From Pseudomonas hefeiensis (GTDB lineage Bacteria > Pseudomonadota > Gammaproteobacteria > Pseudomonadales > Pseudomonadaceae): a stretch of DNA of 64,000 nt. The stretch is taken from contig NZ_CP117449.1 of the NCBI RefSeq assembly GCF_030687835.1, forward strand, positions 806,001 through 870,000, given 5' to 3'. How positions within the stretch are numbered: position 1 is the first letter of the stretch; the number at the start of each line of letters is the position of its first letter. Below the pieces are notes generated by a model. That model had not been told where the DNA came from. It made no database searches and saw only the letters and a program-made list of their open reading frames with translations. This document shows positions 27,898 through 36,558 of the stretch, one piece after another. A program made the position numbers and the translations under genes.

Positions 27898-28922
27898 TGC
27901 GGGCATTGCCTACCTATCAACCCCTGAAAGCCGGACCCCTGAAACTGGTAGCGCTGGCTGCGCTATCGTTGCTGGTTGTCAGTTGCTCCACCAGTCGCCC
28001 GCCGGCCCAGAAAAGCTCCACTGCCGTGCGCGCCACACCGGGCCTGGACATCAACCGGGCCCACAAGGACGGCGCGCCGTGGTGGGACGTGGATGTTTCA
28101 CGCATTCCCGACGCCACGCCAACTCTGCACACCGGCCCCTACAAGGCCAATCCGTACACGGTGCTGGGCAAGACGTATTTCCCGATGGCCGAATCCAAGC
28201 GTTACGTCGCTTCGGGCACGGCGTCCTGGTATGGCACCAAGTTCCACGGCCAGAACACCGCCAATGGCGAGGTGTATGACCTGTATGGCATGAGCGCGGC
28301 CCACAAGACCTTGCCACTGCCCAGTTATGTGCGGGTGACCAACCTGGACAACAACAAGGCAGTGATCCTGCGGGTCAATGACCGTGGGCCGTTCTATTCC
28401 GACCGCATCATCGACTTGTCGTATGCGGCGGCGAAAAAACTTGGTTACGCTGAATCCGGCACCGCGCGGGTCAAGGTAGAAGGCATCGATCCGCAGGAAT
28501 GGTGGGCAAAACGGGGCCGTCCGGCGCCTTTGATGCTCAACGAGCCGAAAGTGGCGCAAACTGCCGCGCCGACCGTAACGGCTTCCACCGGTACGGTCGA
28601 GCAATGGTCCCCACCGCCGCAGCAACACGCCGCGACCGTGGTGCCTGTGCCGATCGACGCAAAAAAAAACGCTTCTGCAACAGCGTCTGGCCAGTATCTG
28701 CAAGTCGGCGCGTTCGCCAACCCGGACGCTGCCGAACTGTTGAGATCCAAGCTCAGCTCGATGGTCAGCGCGCCGGTGTTCATCAGCTCCATCGTGCGCA
28801 ACCAGCAGACACTGCATCGGGTACGCCTGGGACCGATCGGTTCGCCGGATGAAGTCCAGCAGGTGCAGAACAGTGTGCGCTTGGCTAATCTCGGTTCGCC
28901 GAGCGTGGTCAGCGCGGAATGA
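27897..28922 (+). CDS. rlpA: Septal ring lytic transglycosylase RlpA
   Basis: 341 residues. A signal peptide ends in lipobox VVSC, giving an outer-membrane lipoprotein. The double-psi beta-barrel domain (about 95-190) has GTASWYGTKFHGQNTANGE and RVNDRGPFYSDRIIDLS with the catalytic Glu/Asp region; the C-terminal SPOR domain (about 260-340) starts at YLQVGAFANPDAA and binds denuded glycans at the septum. In P. aeruginosa RlpA cuts naked glycan strands during division. A poly-A run (AAAAAAAA, from about 28661) lies in the linker. It overlaps mltB by one base. Confidence 0.95.
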   Translation: MRALPTYQPLKAGPLKLVALAALSLLVVSCSTSRPPAQKSSTAVRATPGLDINRAHKDGAPWWDVDVSRIPDATPTLHTGPYKANPYTVLGKTYFPMAESKRYVASGTASWYGTKFHGQNTANGEVYDLYGMSAAHKTLPLPSYVRVTNLDNNKAVILRVNDRGPFYSDRIIDLSYAAAKKLGYAESGTARVKVEGIDPQEWWAKRGRPAPLMLNEPKVAQTAAPTVTASTGTVEQWSPPPQQHAATVVPVPIDAKKNASATASGQYLQVGAFANPDAAELLRSKLSSMVSAPVFISSIVRNQQTLHRVRLGPIGSPDEVQQVQNSVRLANLGSPSVVSAE

Positions 28923-28932
28923 TTTGATTGAA

Positions 28933-28957
28933 GGCCCGCTAGCGGTTGGAGCGGGCC
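28933..28957 (+). other. Hairpin downstream of rlpA
   Basis: An eight-base stem GGCCCGCT/AGCGGGCC with a nine-base loop follows the rlpA stop by ten bases. No T tract follows, so it is not a classical intrinsic terminator; it may stabilise the 3' end of the rlpA message. Confidence 0.45.
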
Positions 28958-29092
28958 AGGTTGTTGGCTCCATGAATAACAAAAGCCCGGCAAGGGATGT
29001 GAGTGAGCAGCTTAAATACGCGGCGACCCGTTAGAAGGTTGCCTGTTTAGTATTGCCTTCGGGCAGTTTCCATTAGCGATTTCGAGAGACGG

Positions 29093-30250
29093 ATGAACAT
29101 CACCACCTTTGCCAAACGCCTTTGCCTGCTAGTCCCGCTGCTTCTCTCACCTGCTGCGTTCGCGGTCGAGATGATGCCCGCCCCTCCTCAATTGGCCGCC
29201 AAATCCTTTGTGCTCATGGATGCCAGCAGCGGCGAGGTCCTGGTGGAGAACAACGGTGACCAGCGCCTGCCTCCGGCCAGCCTGACCAAACTGATGACCG
29301 CCTACATCGCCACCCTGGAAATCCGTCGCGGCCAGATCGGTGAAAACGATCCGGTGACCGTCAGCGAAAACGCCTGGCGCACCGGCGGTTCGCGGATGTT
29401 CATCAAGGTCGGCTCGCAAGTGACCGTCAGCGACCTGCTGCACGGCATCATCATCCAGTCCGGCAACGACGCCAGCGTCGCCCTGGCCGAGCACATCGCC
29501 GGCAGCGAAGATGCGTTCGCCGACATGATGAACAAAACCGCCAGCGACCTGGGTCTGACCAACAGCCACTTCATGAACCCGACCGGCTTGCCGAACCCGG
29601 AGCATTACTCCTCGGCTCACGATATGGCGATTCTGGCGCGAGCGATCATTCACGAAGACCCGGCGCACTACGCCATCTACTCCCAGAAGGAATTCTTCTG
29701 GAACAACATCAAGCAGCCTAACCGCAACCTGCTGTTGTGGCGCGACAAGACTGTCGATGGCCTGAAGACCGGCCACACCGAAGAGGCCGGCTATTGCATG
29801 GTGTCTTCGGCCGTTCGTGACGGTATGCGCCTGATCGCCGTGGTCTTTGGCACCAACAGCGAAGTGTCCCGTGCCGCCGAAACCCAGAAGCTCTTGACCT
29901 ACGGTTTCCGCTTCTTCGAAACCCAGACCTTCTACCAGAAAGGCACCGAACTGGCTCAGGCCCAGGTGTGGAAAGGCACCACCAATCAGGTGAAGGCCGG
30001 CTTGGCCCAAGACCTGACCATGACCCTGCCGAAAGGCCAGCTCAAAAAGCTGGTTGCAACCATGACCATGAATCCGCAGATGATCGCGCCAATCGCCAAG
30101 GGCGACGTGATCGGCAAGGTGGAAGTCAAACTGGACGACAAAGTGGTGCACAGTGCCGACCTGATTGCGCTGGACGCGGTCGAGGAAGGTGGTATCTTCC
30201 GCCGCATGTGGGATAGCATCCGTCTATTCTTCTACGGCTTGTTCAACTGA
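29093..30250 (+). CDS. dacA: D-alanyl-D-alanine carboxypeptidase (PBP5/6 family)
   Basis: 385 residues. A signal peptide ends near AAFAVE. The DD-carboxypeptidase trims the terminal D-Ala of murein pentapeptides. Penicillin-binding motifs are S-L-T-K with nucleophile Ser63, SGN in IIQSGNDAS and KTG in GLKTGHTEEAG. The C-terminal domain (about 290-385) ends in an amphipathic helix (MWDSIRLFFYGLF) that anchors it to the inner membrane. The P. aeruginosa counterpart at this place is dacC. The 170-base gap from rlpA suggests a separate promoter. Confidence 0.96.
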   Translation: MNITTFAKRLCLLVPLLLSPAAFAVEMMPAPPQLAAKSFVLMDASSGEVLVENNGDQRLPPASLTKLMTAYIATLEIRRGQIGENDPVTVSENAWRTGGSRMFIKVGSQVTVSDLLHGIIIQSGNDASVALAEHIAGSEDAFADMMNKTASDLGLTNSHFMNPTGLPNPEHYSSAHDMAILARAIIHEDPAHYAIYSQKEFFWNNIKQPNRNLLLWRDKTVDGLKTGHTEEAGYCMVSSAVRDGMRLIAVVFGTNSEVSRAAETQKLLTYGFRFFETQTFYQKGTELAQAQVWKGTTNQVKAGLAQDLTMTLPKGQLKKLVATMTMNPQMIAPIAKGDVIGKVEVKLDDKVVHSADLIALDAVEEGGIFRRMWDSIRLFFYGLFN

Positions 30251-30267
30251 TTGAAGTGTTGACCTGC

Positions 30268-30298
30268 ATGGCCCCGTTCCTGTCCGGTACGGGGCCAT
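30268..30298 (+). terminator. Hairpin between dacA and ybeD
   Basis: A ten-base GC-rich stem (ATGGCCCCGT/ACGGGGCCAT) with an eleven-base loop starts 18 bases after the dacA stop. There is no T run after it, so termination is possible but not proved; it could equally be a partial barrier before ybeD-lipB-lipA. Confidence 0.4.
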
Positions 30299-30331
30299 GT
30301 GCGTTATCACGGCTTACGAGGCCGTTACGCC

Positions 30332-30607
30332 ATGACAGACTCAGAAGTAAAGGCGCCAAAGATCGAGTTCCCTTGCGAGGATTATCCGATCAAGGTAATT
30401 GGCGACACTGGTGTGGGTTTCAAGGACAAGATCATCGCGATTCTTGAAAAACACGCCACCGTTGATCACAAGACCCTGGCCGAACGCCAGAGTACCAACG
30501 GCAAGTACACGACGATTCAGTTGCACATCATTGCCACCGGTCAGGAACAGCTGTACGACATCAACAGCGAGTTGCGAGCGACCGGGTTCGTGCACATGGT
30601 GTTGTGA
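30332..30607 (+). CDS. ybeD: DUF493/YbeD family protein
   Basis: 91 residues, the usual YbeD size, with [16 protein letters not shown] and a C-terminal [12 protein letters not shown]. The fold is a ferredoxin-like small domain; a regulatory role near lipoate synthesis is suspected only because the gene nearly always precedes lipB. ATG at 30332 gives the family N-terminus. Its stop overlaps the lipB start region, so ybeD, lipB and lipA probably form one unit. Confidence 0.93.
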   Translation: MTDSEVKAPKIEFPCEDYPIKVIGDTGVGFKDKIIAILEKHATVDHKTLAERQSTNGKYTTIQLHIIATGQEQLYDINSELRATGFVHMVL

Positions 30608-31254
30608 TGCCGGGCACGCTGGGCTTTCGCGAGCTGGGCCAGATGGCTTACGAGCCAGTCTGGCAGGCCATGCAACGCTTCACCAACGACCGCGGCACCA
30701 CCGCTGGTGATGAAGTCTGGCTGGTGCAACACCCGCCGGTGTTCACCCAGGGCCAGGCCGGCAAGGCCGAACACCTGTTACTGCCAGGAGATATCCCGGT
30801 GGTGAAGACCGACCGCGGTGGCCAGGTGACTTACCATGGCCCCGGACAGTTGGTGGCCTATCTGTTGCTGGACGTACGCAAGCTGGGGTTCGGCGTACGC
30901 GAGCTGGTTACCCGCATGGAGACCTGCCTGATCGAACTGCTGGCCAGCTACGGCGTGACAGCAGCGGCCAAGCCGGATGCTCCGGGTGTCTACGTCGACG
31001 GGGCGAAAATTGCTTCTCTGGGTTTGCGGATCCGCCATGGTTGTTCGTTTCACGGCCTGGCGTTGAACGTGGACATGGACATGGAGCCGTTTCGAAGGAT
31101 TAATCCCTGTGGCTATGCGGGGCTGGCGATGACCCAGCTGTGCGATCACACAGGATCGATTGAATTTGCCGAGGTAAGTGCCCGGCTGCGCGCGCAGCTC
31201 GTCAAACACCTCGACTACGCTGAGCAGACGACCCTCACGGGCGGAATCGACTGA
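30607..31254 (+). CDS. lipB: Octanoyl-[ACP]:protein N-octanoyltransferase
   Basis: 215 residues. LipB moves the octanoyl group from acyl carrier protein to the E2 subunits of pyruvate and 2-oxoglutarate dehydrogenases and to GcvH. The catalytic Lys is in [13 protein letters not shown] and the acyl-accepting Cys in [24 protein letters not shown] is the conserved binding loop. ATG at 30607 overlaps the ybeD stop. lipA starts two bases after the lipB stop. Confidence 0.96.
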   Translation: MPGTLGFRELGQMAYEPVWQAMQRFTNDRGTTAGDEVWLVQHPPVFTQGQAGKAEHLLLPGDIPVVKTDRGGQVTYHGPGQLVAYLLLDVRKLGFGVRELVTRMETCLIELLASYGVTAAAKPDAPGVYVDGAKIASLGLRIRHGCSFHGLALNVDMDMEPFRRINPCGYAGLAMTQLCDHTGSIEFAEVSARLRAQLVKHLDYAEQTTLTGGID

Positions 31255-31255
31255 T

Positions 31256-32278
31256 ATGACTACTGATGCTGTGCAAACCATGATCCCGACGCTGGATGTT
31301 ACCGAGCGTCCCGCCCCGCGTGCCAAGGTCGAGGCCGGCGTAAAGCTGCGCGGCGCCGAGAAAGTTGCACGCATCCCGGTCAAGATCATCCCGACCACCG
31401 AACTGCCGAAGAAACCCGACTGGATCCGCGTGCGCATCCCGGTTTCGCCGGAAGTCGACCGCATCAAGGCGCTGCTGCGCAAACACAAACTGCACAGCGT
31501 CTGTGAAGAAGCGTCCTGCCCGAACCTGGGGGAATGCTTCTCCGGCGGCACCGCCACGTTCATGATCATGGGCGACATCTGCACCCGTCGCTGCCCGTTC
31601 TGTGACGTCGGCCATGGTCGGCCAAAGCCATTGGACGTGAACGAACCAGAAAGCCTGGCCATTGCCATCGCCGACCTCAAGCTCAAGTACGTGGTCATCA
31701 CCTCGGTGGACCGCGACGACCTGCGTGACGGTGGTGCCCAGCACTTTGCTGACTGCATCCGCGAGATCCGCAAGCTGTCGCCGAACGTGCAGCTTGAGAC
31801 TTTGGTGCCGGACTATCGCGGTCGCATGGACATCGCACTGCAAATCACCGCCGCCGAGCCGCCGGATGTGTTCAACCACAACCTGGAAACCGTACCGCGC
31901 CTGTACAAGGCTGCGCGTCCGGGTTCGGACTACCAGTGGTCGTTGACCCTGCTGCAACGCTTCAAGCAGATGATGCCGCACATTCCGACCAAATCCGGCT
32001 TGATGCTGGGCCTGGGGGAAACCGACGAAGAAGTCATCGAAGTCATGAAGCGCATGCGCGAGCACGACATCGATATGCTGACCCTGGGCCAGTATCTGCA
32101 GCCTTCGCGTAGTCACTTGCCGGTGCAGCGGTTTGTGCACCCGGATACCTTTGCCTGGTTTGCTGAGGAAGGGTACAAGATGGGCTTCAAGAACGTTGCT
32201 TCCGGGCCGTTGGTGCGGTCTTCGTATCATGCGGATGAGCAGGCGAAGTTGGTTAAGGCTGAGTTGCTCGGGTCTTGA
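31256..32278 (+). CDS. lipA: Lipoyl synthase (radical SAM)
   Basis: 340 residues. LipA inserts two sulfurs into the octanoyl chain placed by LipB. Both iron-sulfur clusters are visible: the auxiliary cluster C-x4-C-x5-C ([12 protein letters not shown]) and the radical-SAM C-x3-C-x2-C (CTRRCPFC). The C-terminal RSSYHADEQ segment carries the conserved serine that ligates the auxiliary cluster. ATG at 31256 is the family start. It is the last gene before the repeat/IS block. Confidence 0.97.
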   Translation: MTTDAVQTMIPTLDVTERPAPRAKVEAGVKLRGAEKVARIPVKIIPTTELPKKPDWIRVRIPVSPEVDRIKALLRKHKLHSVCEEASCPNLGECFSGGTATFMIMGDICTRRCPFCDVGHGRPKPLDVNEPESLAIAIADLKLKYVVITSVDRDDLRDGGAQHFADCIREIRKLSPNVQLETLVPDYRGRMDIALQITAAEPPDVFNHNLETVPRLYKAARPGSDYQWSLTLLQRFKQMMPHIPTKSGLMLGLGETDEEVIEVMKRMREHDIDMLTLGQYLQPSRSHLPVQRFVHPDTFAWFAEEGYKMGFKNVASGPLVRSSYHADEQAKLVKAELLGS

Positions 32279-32305
32279 TTTTCTAGCGTTGGTTTTTGGA
32301 GTGGT

Positions 32306-32611
32306 GTGTATATCCGTTTCTTCGGTAACGGCTACTTATGGTTCCGCCCTTACGGCGGGTCACTTTTGAAAAGCGCCAAAAGTAACCAAAAACGCTTTGC
32401 CCCACCACTCGGCACCTCGCTTAGGCTCGGTGTGCCCTCACTCCGGCATTGCTCCGTGGGCCGCCGCGAAGGGCCATCCATGGCCCAGCGCGGCTAACCC
32501 GGCATCCATGCCGGGTTGCCCACGAACCAATGCCTGCGTTCAGCCAGCGTGGTTAACGGGGCGCCCCAGATCAACGTCCACCGCGAGGCGGCCTGACAGC
32601 CGGCCTGGTTT
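32306..32611 (-). repeat. Long intergenic repeat, copy B (inverted)
   Basis: An inverted copy of the element at 1889-2191. It keeps the CTTTTG/CAAAAG stem, the CCTAAGCG block, the GGGCCATCCATGGCCC-type palindrome and, at the inner end, GTTAACGGGGCGCCCC. It starts about 28 bases after the lipA stop with its ATATCCG end outward. Together with copy C (35198-35461), in the opposite sense, it brackets the REPIN array and the insertion sequence. Copies A and B share sequence further toward the REP side (CGCGGTGGACG) than copy C does. Confidence 0.85.
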
Positions 32612-32631
32612 GGGGGTATCGCGTTTCCCCT

Positions 32632-33093
32632 GTGGGAGCGAGCCTGCTCGCGAAAGCGGTGGTTCAGTCACATGGGTGTTGGGCTTGCTGGCCTCTTCGC
32701 GAGCAAGCCCGCTCCCACAGTGGGTCTGCGGTTTACATGAGTTTTGTGGCTGCTGAAGATCACGTGTGCGGGCTTGCTGGCGAAAGCGGTGGTTCAGTTA
32801 CATGGATACTGGCTTTACTGGCCTCATCGCGAGCAGGCTCGCACACAGTGGGTCTGCGGTTTACATGAGTTTTGTGGTTGCTGAAGATCAAGTGTGGGAG
32901 CGGGCTTGCTGGCGAAAGCGGTGGTTCAGTTACATGGATACTGGCTTTACTGGCCTCATCGCGAGCAGGCTCGCTCCCACAGTGAGTCTGCGGTTTACAT
33001 GAGTTTTGTGGTTGCTGAAGATCACGTGTGGGAGCGGGCTTGCTCGCGAAAGCGGTGGTTCAGTTACATGGATACTGGCTTTGCTGGCCTCTT
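32632..33093. repeat. 134-bp tandem REPIN array, left part
   Basis: Units begin at 32632, 32766, 32894 and 33028 and recur every 134 bases (one is shortened to 128 by small deletions that also remove part of its REP cores). Each unit is a whole REPIN, a forward GTGGGAGC/TTGCTCGCGA and its inverted mate around a GGTGGTTCAG spacer, plus a conserved tail reading GTCTGCGGTTTACATGAG. Conservation of the tail shows tandem amplification rather than separate insertions. The fourth unit is cut at CTCTTC by the insertion sequence. Confidence 0.92.
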
Positions 33094-33158
33094 CCCCCGG
33101 TGTCAGGCTAGTTGTCGCCTCTCCAGATTCCTAAAAGCATTTCGGGGGCGGCAAGAGT

Positions 33159-33665
33159 ATGGTCATGCCTTTCTATTCACCTGAACGTAAAGCCGCACTA
33201 CTGAAAATGATGCTTCCGCCCCTTAGCCTCTCCGCAAAAGAGGTCGCGCGCCGCGAGGGTTGTAGCGATTTTTCTCTCTATCAATGGCGCAAACAGGCTG
33301 CTGCCCGAGGCTCTCAATTGTCCGAAAAAAAGCAACCGATAGAGAACTGGTCAGCTGAGTCAAAACTGACAGCGATCATCGAAACATCAGCACTGTCGGA
33401 ACTGGAACTGGGTGAATATTGCCGCCGCATGGGCATTTTCCCTGAGCAGATTGCCGCTTGGCGCAACGCGTTTATCACCAACAGCGCCAATCAGCCTACA
33501 GCTAAAAAAGTTGATGCCGCGCAAGTGCGCGAAGACAAGAAACGCATTCAACAACTGGAGCGTGAACTGCGCCGCAAAGATGCCGCTCTCGCTGAAACCG
33601 CAGCCCTGCTGGTGCTGCGAAAAAAGCTCAATGCCTACTGGGGGAGCGACGACGGGGACAACTGA
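33159..33665 (+). CDS. IS3-family transposase OrfA
   Basis: 168 residues. An N-terminal helix-turn-helix (about 20-45, LSAKEVARREGCSDFSLYQWRK) is followed by a second HTH-like region and a C-terminal leucine-zipper helix (KKRIQQLERELRRKDAAL). OrfA binds the inverted repeats and regulates transposition. Near its end an in-frame A-AAA-AAG heptamer at 33620-33626 can shift ribosomes by -1 into an open frame continuous with orfB, making the OrfAB transposase. OrfA alone stops at 33665. Confidence 0.9.
   Translation: MVMPFYSPERKAALLKMMLPPLSLSAKEVARREGCSDFSLYQWRKQAAARGSQLSEKKQPIENWSAESKLTAIIETSALSELELGEYCRRMGIFPEQIAAWRNAFITNSANQPTAKKVDAAQVREDKKRIQQLERELRRKDAALAETAALLVLRKKLNAYWGSDDGDN
33620..33626 (+). 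other. Programmed -1 frameshift heptamer (A AAA AAG)
   Basis: The heptamer is in register with the OrfA codons (cgA AAA AAG). After a -1 slip the reading continues without a stop through the OrfA terminus into the orfB frame. This is the standard IS3-family device for making the OrfAB fusion. Confidence 0.75.
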
Positions 33666-33667
33666 CC

Positions 33668-34716
33668 TTGTTGCCAGAACGGTATTTACTCGTGGGCTGG
33701 CTCAACGAAGCCATCACGGCGGGCGCCCGTAGGGCGCCTGCTTGTCAGGAAGTTGGTATTTCGCTCAGGACGCTGCAACGCTGGAGCTTACCGTCCGAAA
33801 TCCTCGCCGATGGCCGTACGACAACGGTCAGGCCAATACCCTGTAATGCGCTCAGTGAGTTGGAGCGCCAAAGCATCCTGATGCTGTGCAACAGCAAAGC
33901 CTATGCTCATCTGCCGCCGAGTCAGATCGTTCCGCAATTGGCAGATGAAGGGCGCTATCTCGCTTCGGAAGCCACGTTTTATCGGGTGCTCAAGGCTGCG
34001 GACCAACAGCAACATCGGTCGCGAGCCAAGAGACCACAGCATCATGCTGCACCGACGACGTATGCCGCGACGTCGGCCAATCAGGTGTGGTCCTGGGATA
34101 TTACCTATCTGCCCACGCCGATTCGTGGGCAGTTTTACTATCTCTACTTGATCGAGGACATCTACAGCCGCAAAGCCGTGGGCTGGAAGTCTACGAAGCA
34201 GAAAGCGGAGAAAAAGCGGCGGTATTACTGCAGCGAAGTGTGACTCAGGAAAAATGTTGGCAGCAGCCGTTGGTGCTCCACTCGGATAATGGCGCGCCCA
34301 TGAAGTCGGTGACCCTGCTGTCCAAGATGTACGATTTGGGCATTACGCCTTCGCGAGGGCGACCTCGCGTCAGCAACGACAACCCTTATTCCGAGTCGTT
34401 GTTCAGAACATTGAAATACTGTCCGCAGTGGCCCTTGGGCGGGTTTGACAGTCTGGATGATGCACGTGTCTGGGTGCGGGACTTTATGGTCTGGTACAAC
34501 ACCGTGCATCGCCATAGCAGAATCCGCTTCGTCACCCCGGCCCAGCGTCATGAAGGTAAGGACAATGAAGTCCTCGCCCGCCGCGACACTGTTTACAGAT
34601 TAGCTAGAGCGAAAAATCCTGGACGGTGGTCAGGAGAAACACGCAATTGGAGGCCAGTAGGGACGGTGTATCTGAACCCTGAAAGAGAGCTTACTGTGAC
34701 TGCAAAAGTGGCATAA
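33668..34716 (+). pseudogene. IS3-family transposase OrfB, frameshifted
   Basis: The integrase-type catalytic subunit. The first part holds the HTH and the first catalytic Asp (WSWDITYLP) and stays open to 34243, but around 34184-34187 one G appears to be missing from a TGGGAA run, so the conserved sequence continues in another frame (WEVYEAESGEKAA). That frame carries the second Asp (LHSDNGAPM) and the Glu (NPYSESLF) 35 residues apart and ends at 34716. With the base restored the protein would be about 349 residues. The lesion may be real decay or a homopolymer read error. Confidence 0.87.
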
Positions 34717-34754
34717 CAAAACGGTGTACGCGACAACTACCTTGAAAAACGCCG

Positions 34755-35150
34755 TCTTCGCGAGCAGGCTCGCTCCCACAGTGGGTCTGCGGTTTACATG
34801 AGTTTTGTGGTTGCTGAAGATCACGTGTGGGAGCGGGCTTGCTCGCGAAAGCGGTGGTTCAGTTACATGGATACTGGCTTTGCTGGCCTCATCGCGAGCA
34901 GGCTCGCTCCCACAGTGGGTCTGCGGTTTACATGAGTTTTGTGGTTGCTGAAGATCAAGTGTGGGAGCGAGCCTGCTCGCGAAAGCGGTGGTTCAGTTAC
35001 ATGGATATTGGTTTTGCTGGCCTCATCGCGAGCAGGCTCGCTCCCACAGTGGGTCTGCGGTTTACATGAGTTTTGTGGCTGCTGAAGATCACGTGTGGGA
35101 GCGGGCTTGCTCGCGAAAGCGGTGGTTCAGCCACATAGATGCTGGACATG
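34755..35150. repeat. 134-bp tandem REPIN array, right part
   Basis: After the insertion sequence the interrupted unit resumes at TCTTCGCGAG, followed by units starting at 34827, 34961 and 35095, again exactly 134 bases apart; the last is truncated at about 35150. Sequence identity with the left part is very high. Short frames reading through these units are not genes. Confidence 0.92.
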
Positions 35151-35157
35151 CCCAGCT

Positions 35158-35198
35158 CTTGCTTTGCTTTGCTTTGCTTTGGATCTTGATCTTGATCT
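35158..35198. repeat. Short simple repeats (GCTTT)n and (GATCTT)n
   Basis: Four to five GCTTT units (about 35158-35180) directly followed by GATCTT, GATCTT, GATCT join the end of the REPIN array to long repeat copy C. Copies A and B lack this insert. Confidence 0.8.
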
Positions 35199-35461
35199 GG
35201 ACGCCCCGTTAAACCACGCTGGCCGAACGCAGGTATTGCGCAGTGGGCATCCCGGCATGGATGCCGGGATAGCCGCGCTGGGCCATGGATGGCCCTTCGC
35301 GGCGAGCCCACGGAGCAATGCCTTCGTTCGGGCACACCGAGCCTAAGCGAGGTGCCGAGTGGTGGGGCAAAGCGTTTTTGGTTACTTTTGGCGCTCTTCC
35401 AAAAGTGACCCGCTGTAAGAGCGGAACCGCCAGCCGCCGTTACGCAAAAAACGGATATACA
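35198..35461 (+). repeat. Long intergenic repeat, copy C
   Basis: Direct-sense copy of the element at 1889-2191: CCCCGTTAAACCACG, the CCCGGCAT/ATGCCGGG and GGGCCATGGATGGCCC palindromes, CCTAAGCGAGG, then a CTTTTGG/CCAAAAG stem and a terminal ACGGATATAC. It ends about 30 bases before the LD-carboxypeptidase start and could influence its expression. It is opposed to copy B across the REPIN/IS block. Confidence 0.85.
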
Positions 35462-35492
35462 CCCATAAGCATGCCTAAAAATCGGGAGACTC

Positions 35493-36437
35493 ATGGAACC
35501 CACTCACACCCTAAATCCACATCACCCCGTCCCAGCCCTCCCGCCCGAAGGCCTGATCGCCGTGATCGCCCCCGCCGGTCCAGCAAACCTGGAAACGGAC
35601 AAAGCCATCCAATGGATGCGCGCCCGGGGCCATGAGCTGCGTATATTCCCGGGTGTGTACGAAAAGGACGGCTACCTGGCCGGCAGCGACGAGGTACGCC
35701 TCAACGACCTGCATGCCGCATTCGCCGACCCAGAAGTAAAAGCGATCATTTGCCTGCGCGGTGGCTACGGCACTCCACGCCTGCTGGATCGCATCGATTT
35801 CGACCTGTTGCGGCGCAACGCCAAGCCCTTCGTCGGCTACAGCGACATCACCGCTTTGCACCTGGCCATCAGCCGTTATGCAGGGTTCGTCACTTTTCAC
35901 GGGCCGTTGCTCAACGCCGATCTTCTGGGCGACAAGGAACCGCCAACCGTCACTTCCTTTTTCAGCCTGCTGCGCGGGCAGTTGAAGGCCGGCAGTGTAC
36001 TGAGCCATCCTGCGGCTTATCCGTTGACCACCGTGGCACCCGGTATCGCCTGCGGACGCTTGTTGGGGGGCAACTTGTCGATGATTGCCGCGACCATGGG
36101 CACACCCTACGAAATTGATGCCGAAGGCGTGATCCTGTTGGTGGAGGACATCAACGAGCCGCTTTACCGCATCGACCGTCTGCTGACCCAGTTGCGGCTG
36201 GCCGGCACGCTGACAAAGCTGCGAGGTGTGTTGGTGGGGGATATCGCCGGGGTGGACGTCGAGGCGTTGAACAAGCTGTTCAAGCAGACCTTCGAGCCGT
36301 TTGGCATCCCGGTGTTGTCCGGTTGGCGCAGTGGGCATTGCGACCCGAACCTGACGTTGCCCATGGGCGCGTTGGTGAGGCTGGATGCGGGGGAGAAGAG
36401 GTTGGTGCTGGAGCAGGACGTGGTGGTCGGCCGCTAA
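35493..36437 (+). CDS. ldcA: Muramoyltetrapeptide (LD-) carboxypeptidase
   Basis: 314 residues of family S66. LdcA removes the terminal D-Ala from murein tetrapeptides in the cytosol, an essential part of wall recycling; its product can be reused by Mpl (encoded at 10994). The nucleophile serine is in VGYSDITALH, the catalytic Glu in LLVEDINEPLYRIDR and the His in WRSGHCDPNLTLP. IAPAGPA near the N-terminus and the LRGGYGTPRLL loop are typical. GGGAGACTC precedes the ATG. It is a single gene bordered by repeats on both sides. Confidence 0.95.
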   Translation: MEPTHTLNPHHPVPALPPEGLIAVIAPAGPANLETDKAIQWMRARGHELRIFPGVYEKDGYLAGSDEVRLNDLHAAFADPEVKAIICLRGGYGTPRLLDRIDFDLLRRNAKPFVGYSDITALHLAISRYAGFVTFHGPLLNADLLGDKEPPTVTSFFSLLRGQLKAGSVLSHPAAYPLTTVAPGIACGRLLGGNLSMIAATMGTPYEIDAEGVILLVEDINEPLYRIDRLLTQLRLAGTLTKLRGVLVGDIAGVDVEALNKLFKQTFEPFGIPVLSGWRSGHCDPNLTLPMGALVRLDAGEKRLVLEQDVVVGR

Positions 36438-36462
36438 TTGTGTGTTGTTGGCCAGTCAGTCT

Positions 36463-36539
36463 TCGCGAGCAAGCCCGCTCCCACAGAGTGACCGCGTTCC
36501 TTCAGAAGAATACGGTCGCACTGTGGGAGCGCGAAAGCG
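36463..36539. repeat. REPIN with a truncated second unit
   Basis: An intact inverted unit (about 36463-36486) is paired with a forward unit (about 36522-36540) that reads GTGGGAGCGCGAAAGCGG: the central TTGCTCG part is deleted. It lies between the convergent ldcA and transglycosylase genes. Confidence 0.82.
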
Positions 36540-36558
36540 GTAGTTGCCATAAGGCGAT

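Larger units (their letters stand above)
33095..34754 (+). mobile_element. IS3-family insertion sequence inside the REPIN array
   Basis: About 1.66 kb with two overlapping transposase frames. The ends are imperfect inverted repeats sharing TAGTTGTCGC plus an outer TCA (left about 33095-33118, right about 34730-34754, roughly two-thirds identical). It is bordered by TCTTC on both sides (33090-33094 and 34755-34759), a probable target duplication; since an intact array unit reads CCTCTTCGCGAG, the element evidently landed in such a unit. A 4-base duplication is also compatible. Transposase has a DD(35)E triad. One frameshift in orfB may have disabled it. Confidence 0.9.

Noticed and set aside
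30268..30298. Hairpin after dacA as a definite rho-independent terminator
   Set aside because: The stem is strong but no T tract follows, so it is listed only at low confidence.
32632..33184. Short open frames of 60-100 codons through the REP units (proteins like MGASLLAKAVVQ)
   Set aside because: They are translations of REP repeats, recurring at every cluster and in several frames.
32632..35150. Regularly spaced repeats that might be taken for a CRISPR array
   Set aside because: The period is 134 bases, the repeats are palindromic REPINs, the intervening sequence is conserved rather than unique, and there are no cas genes.
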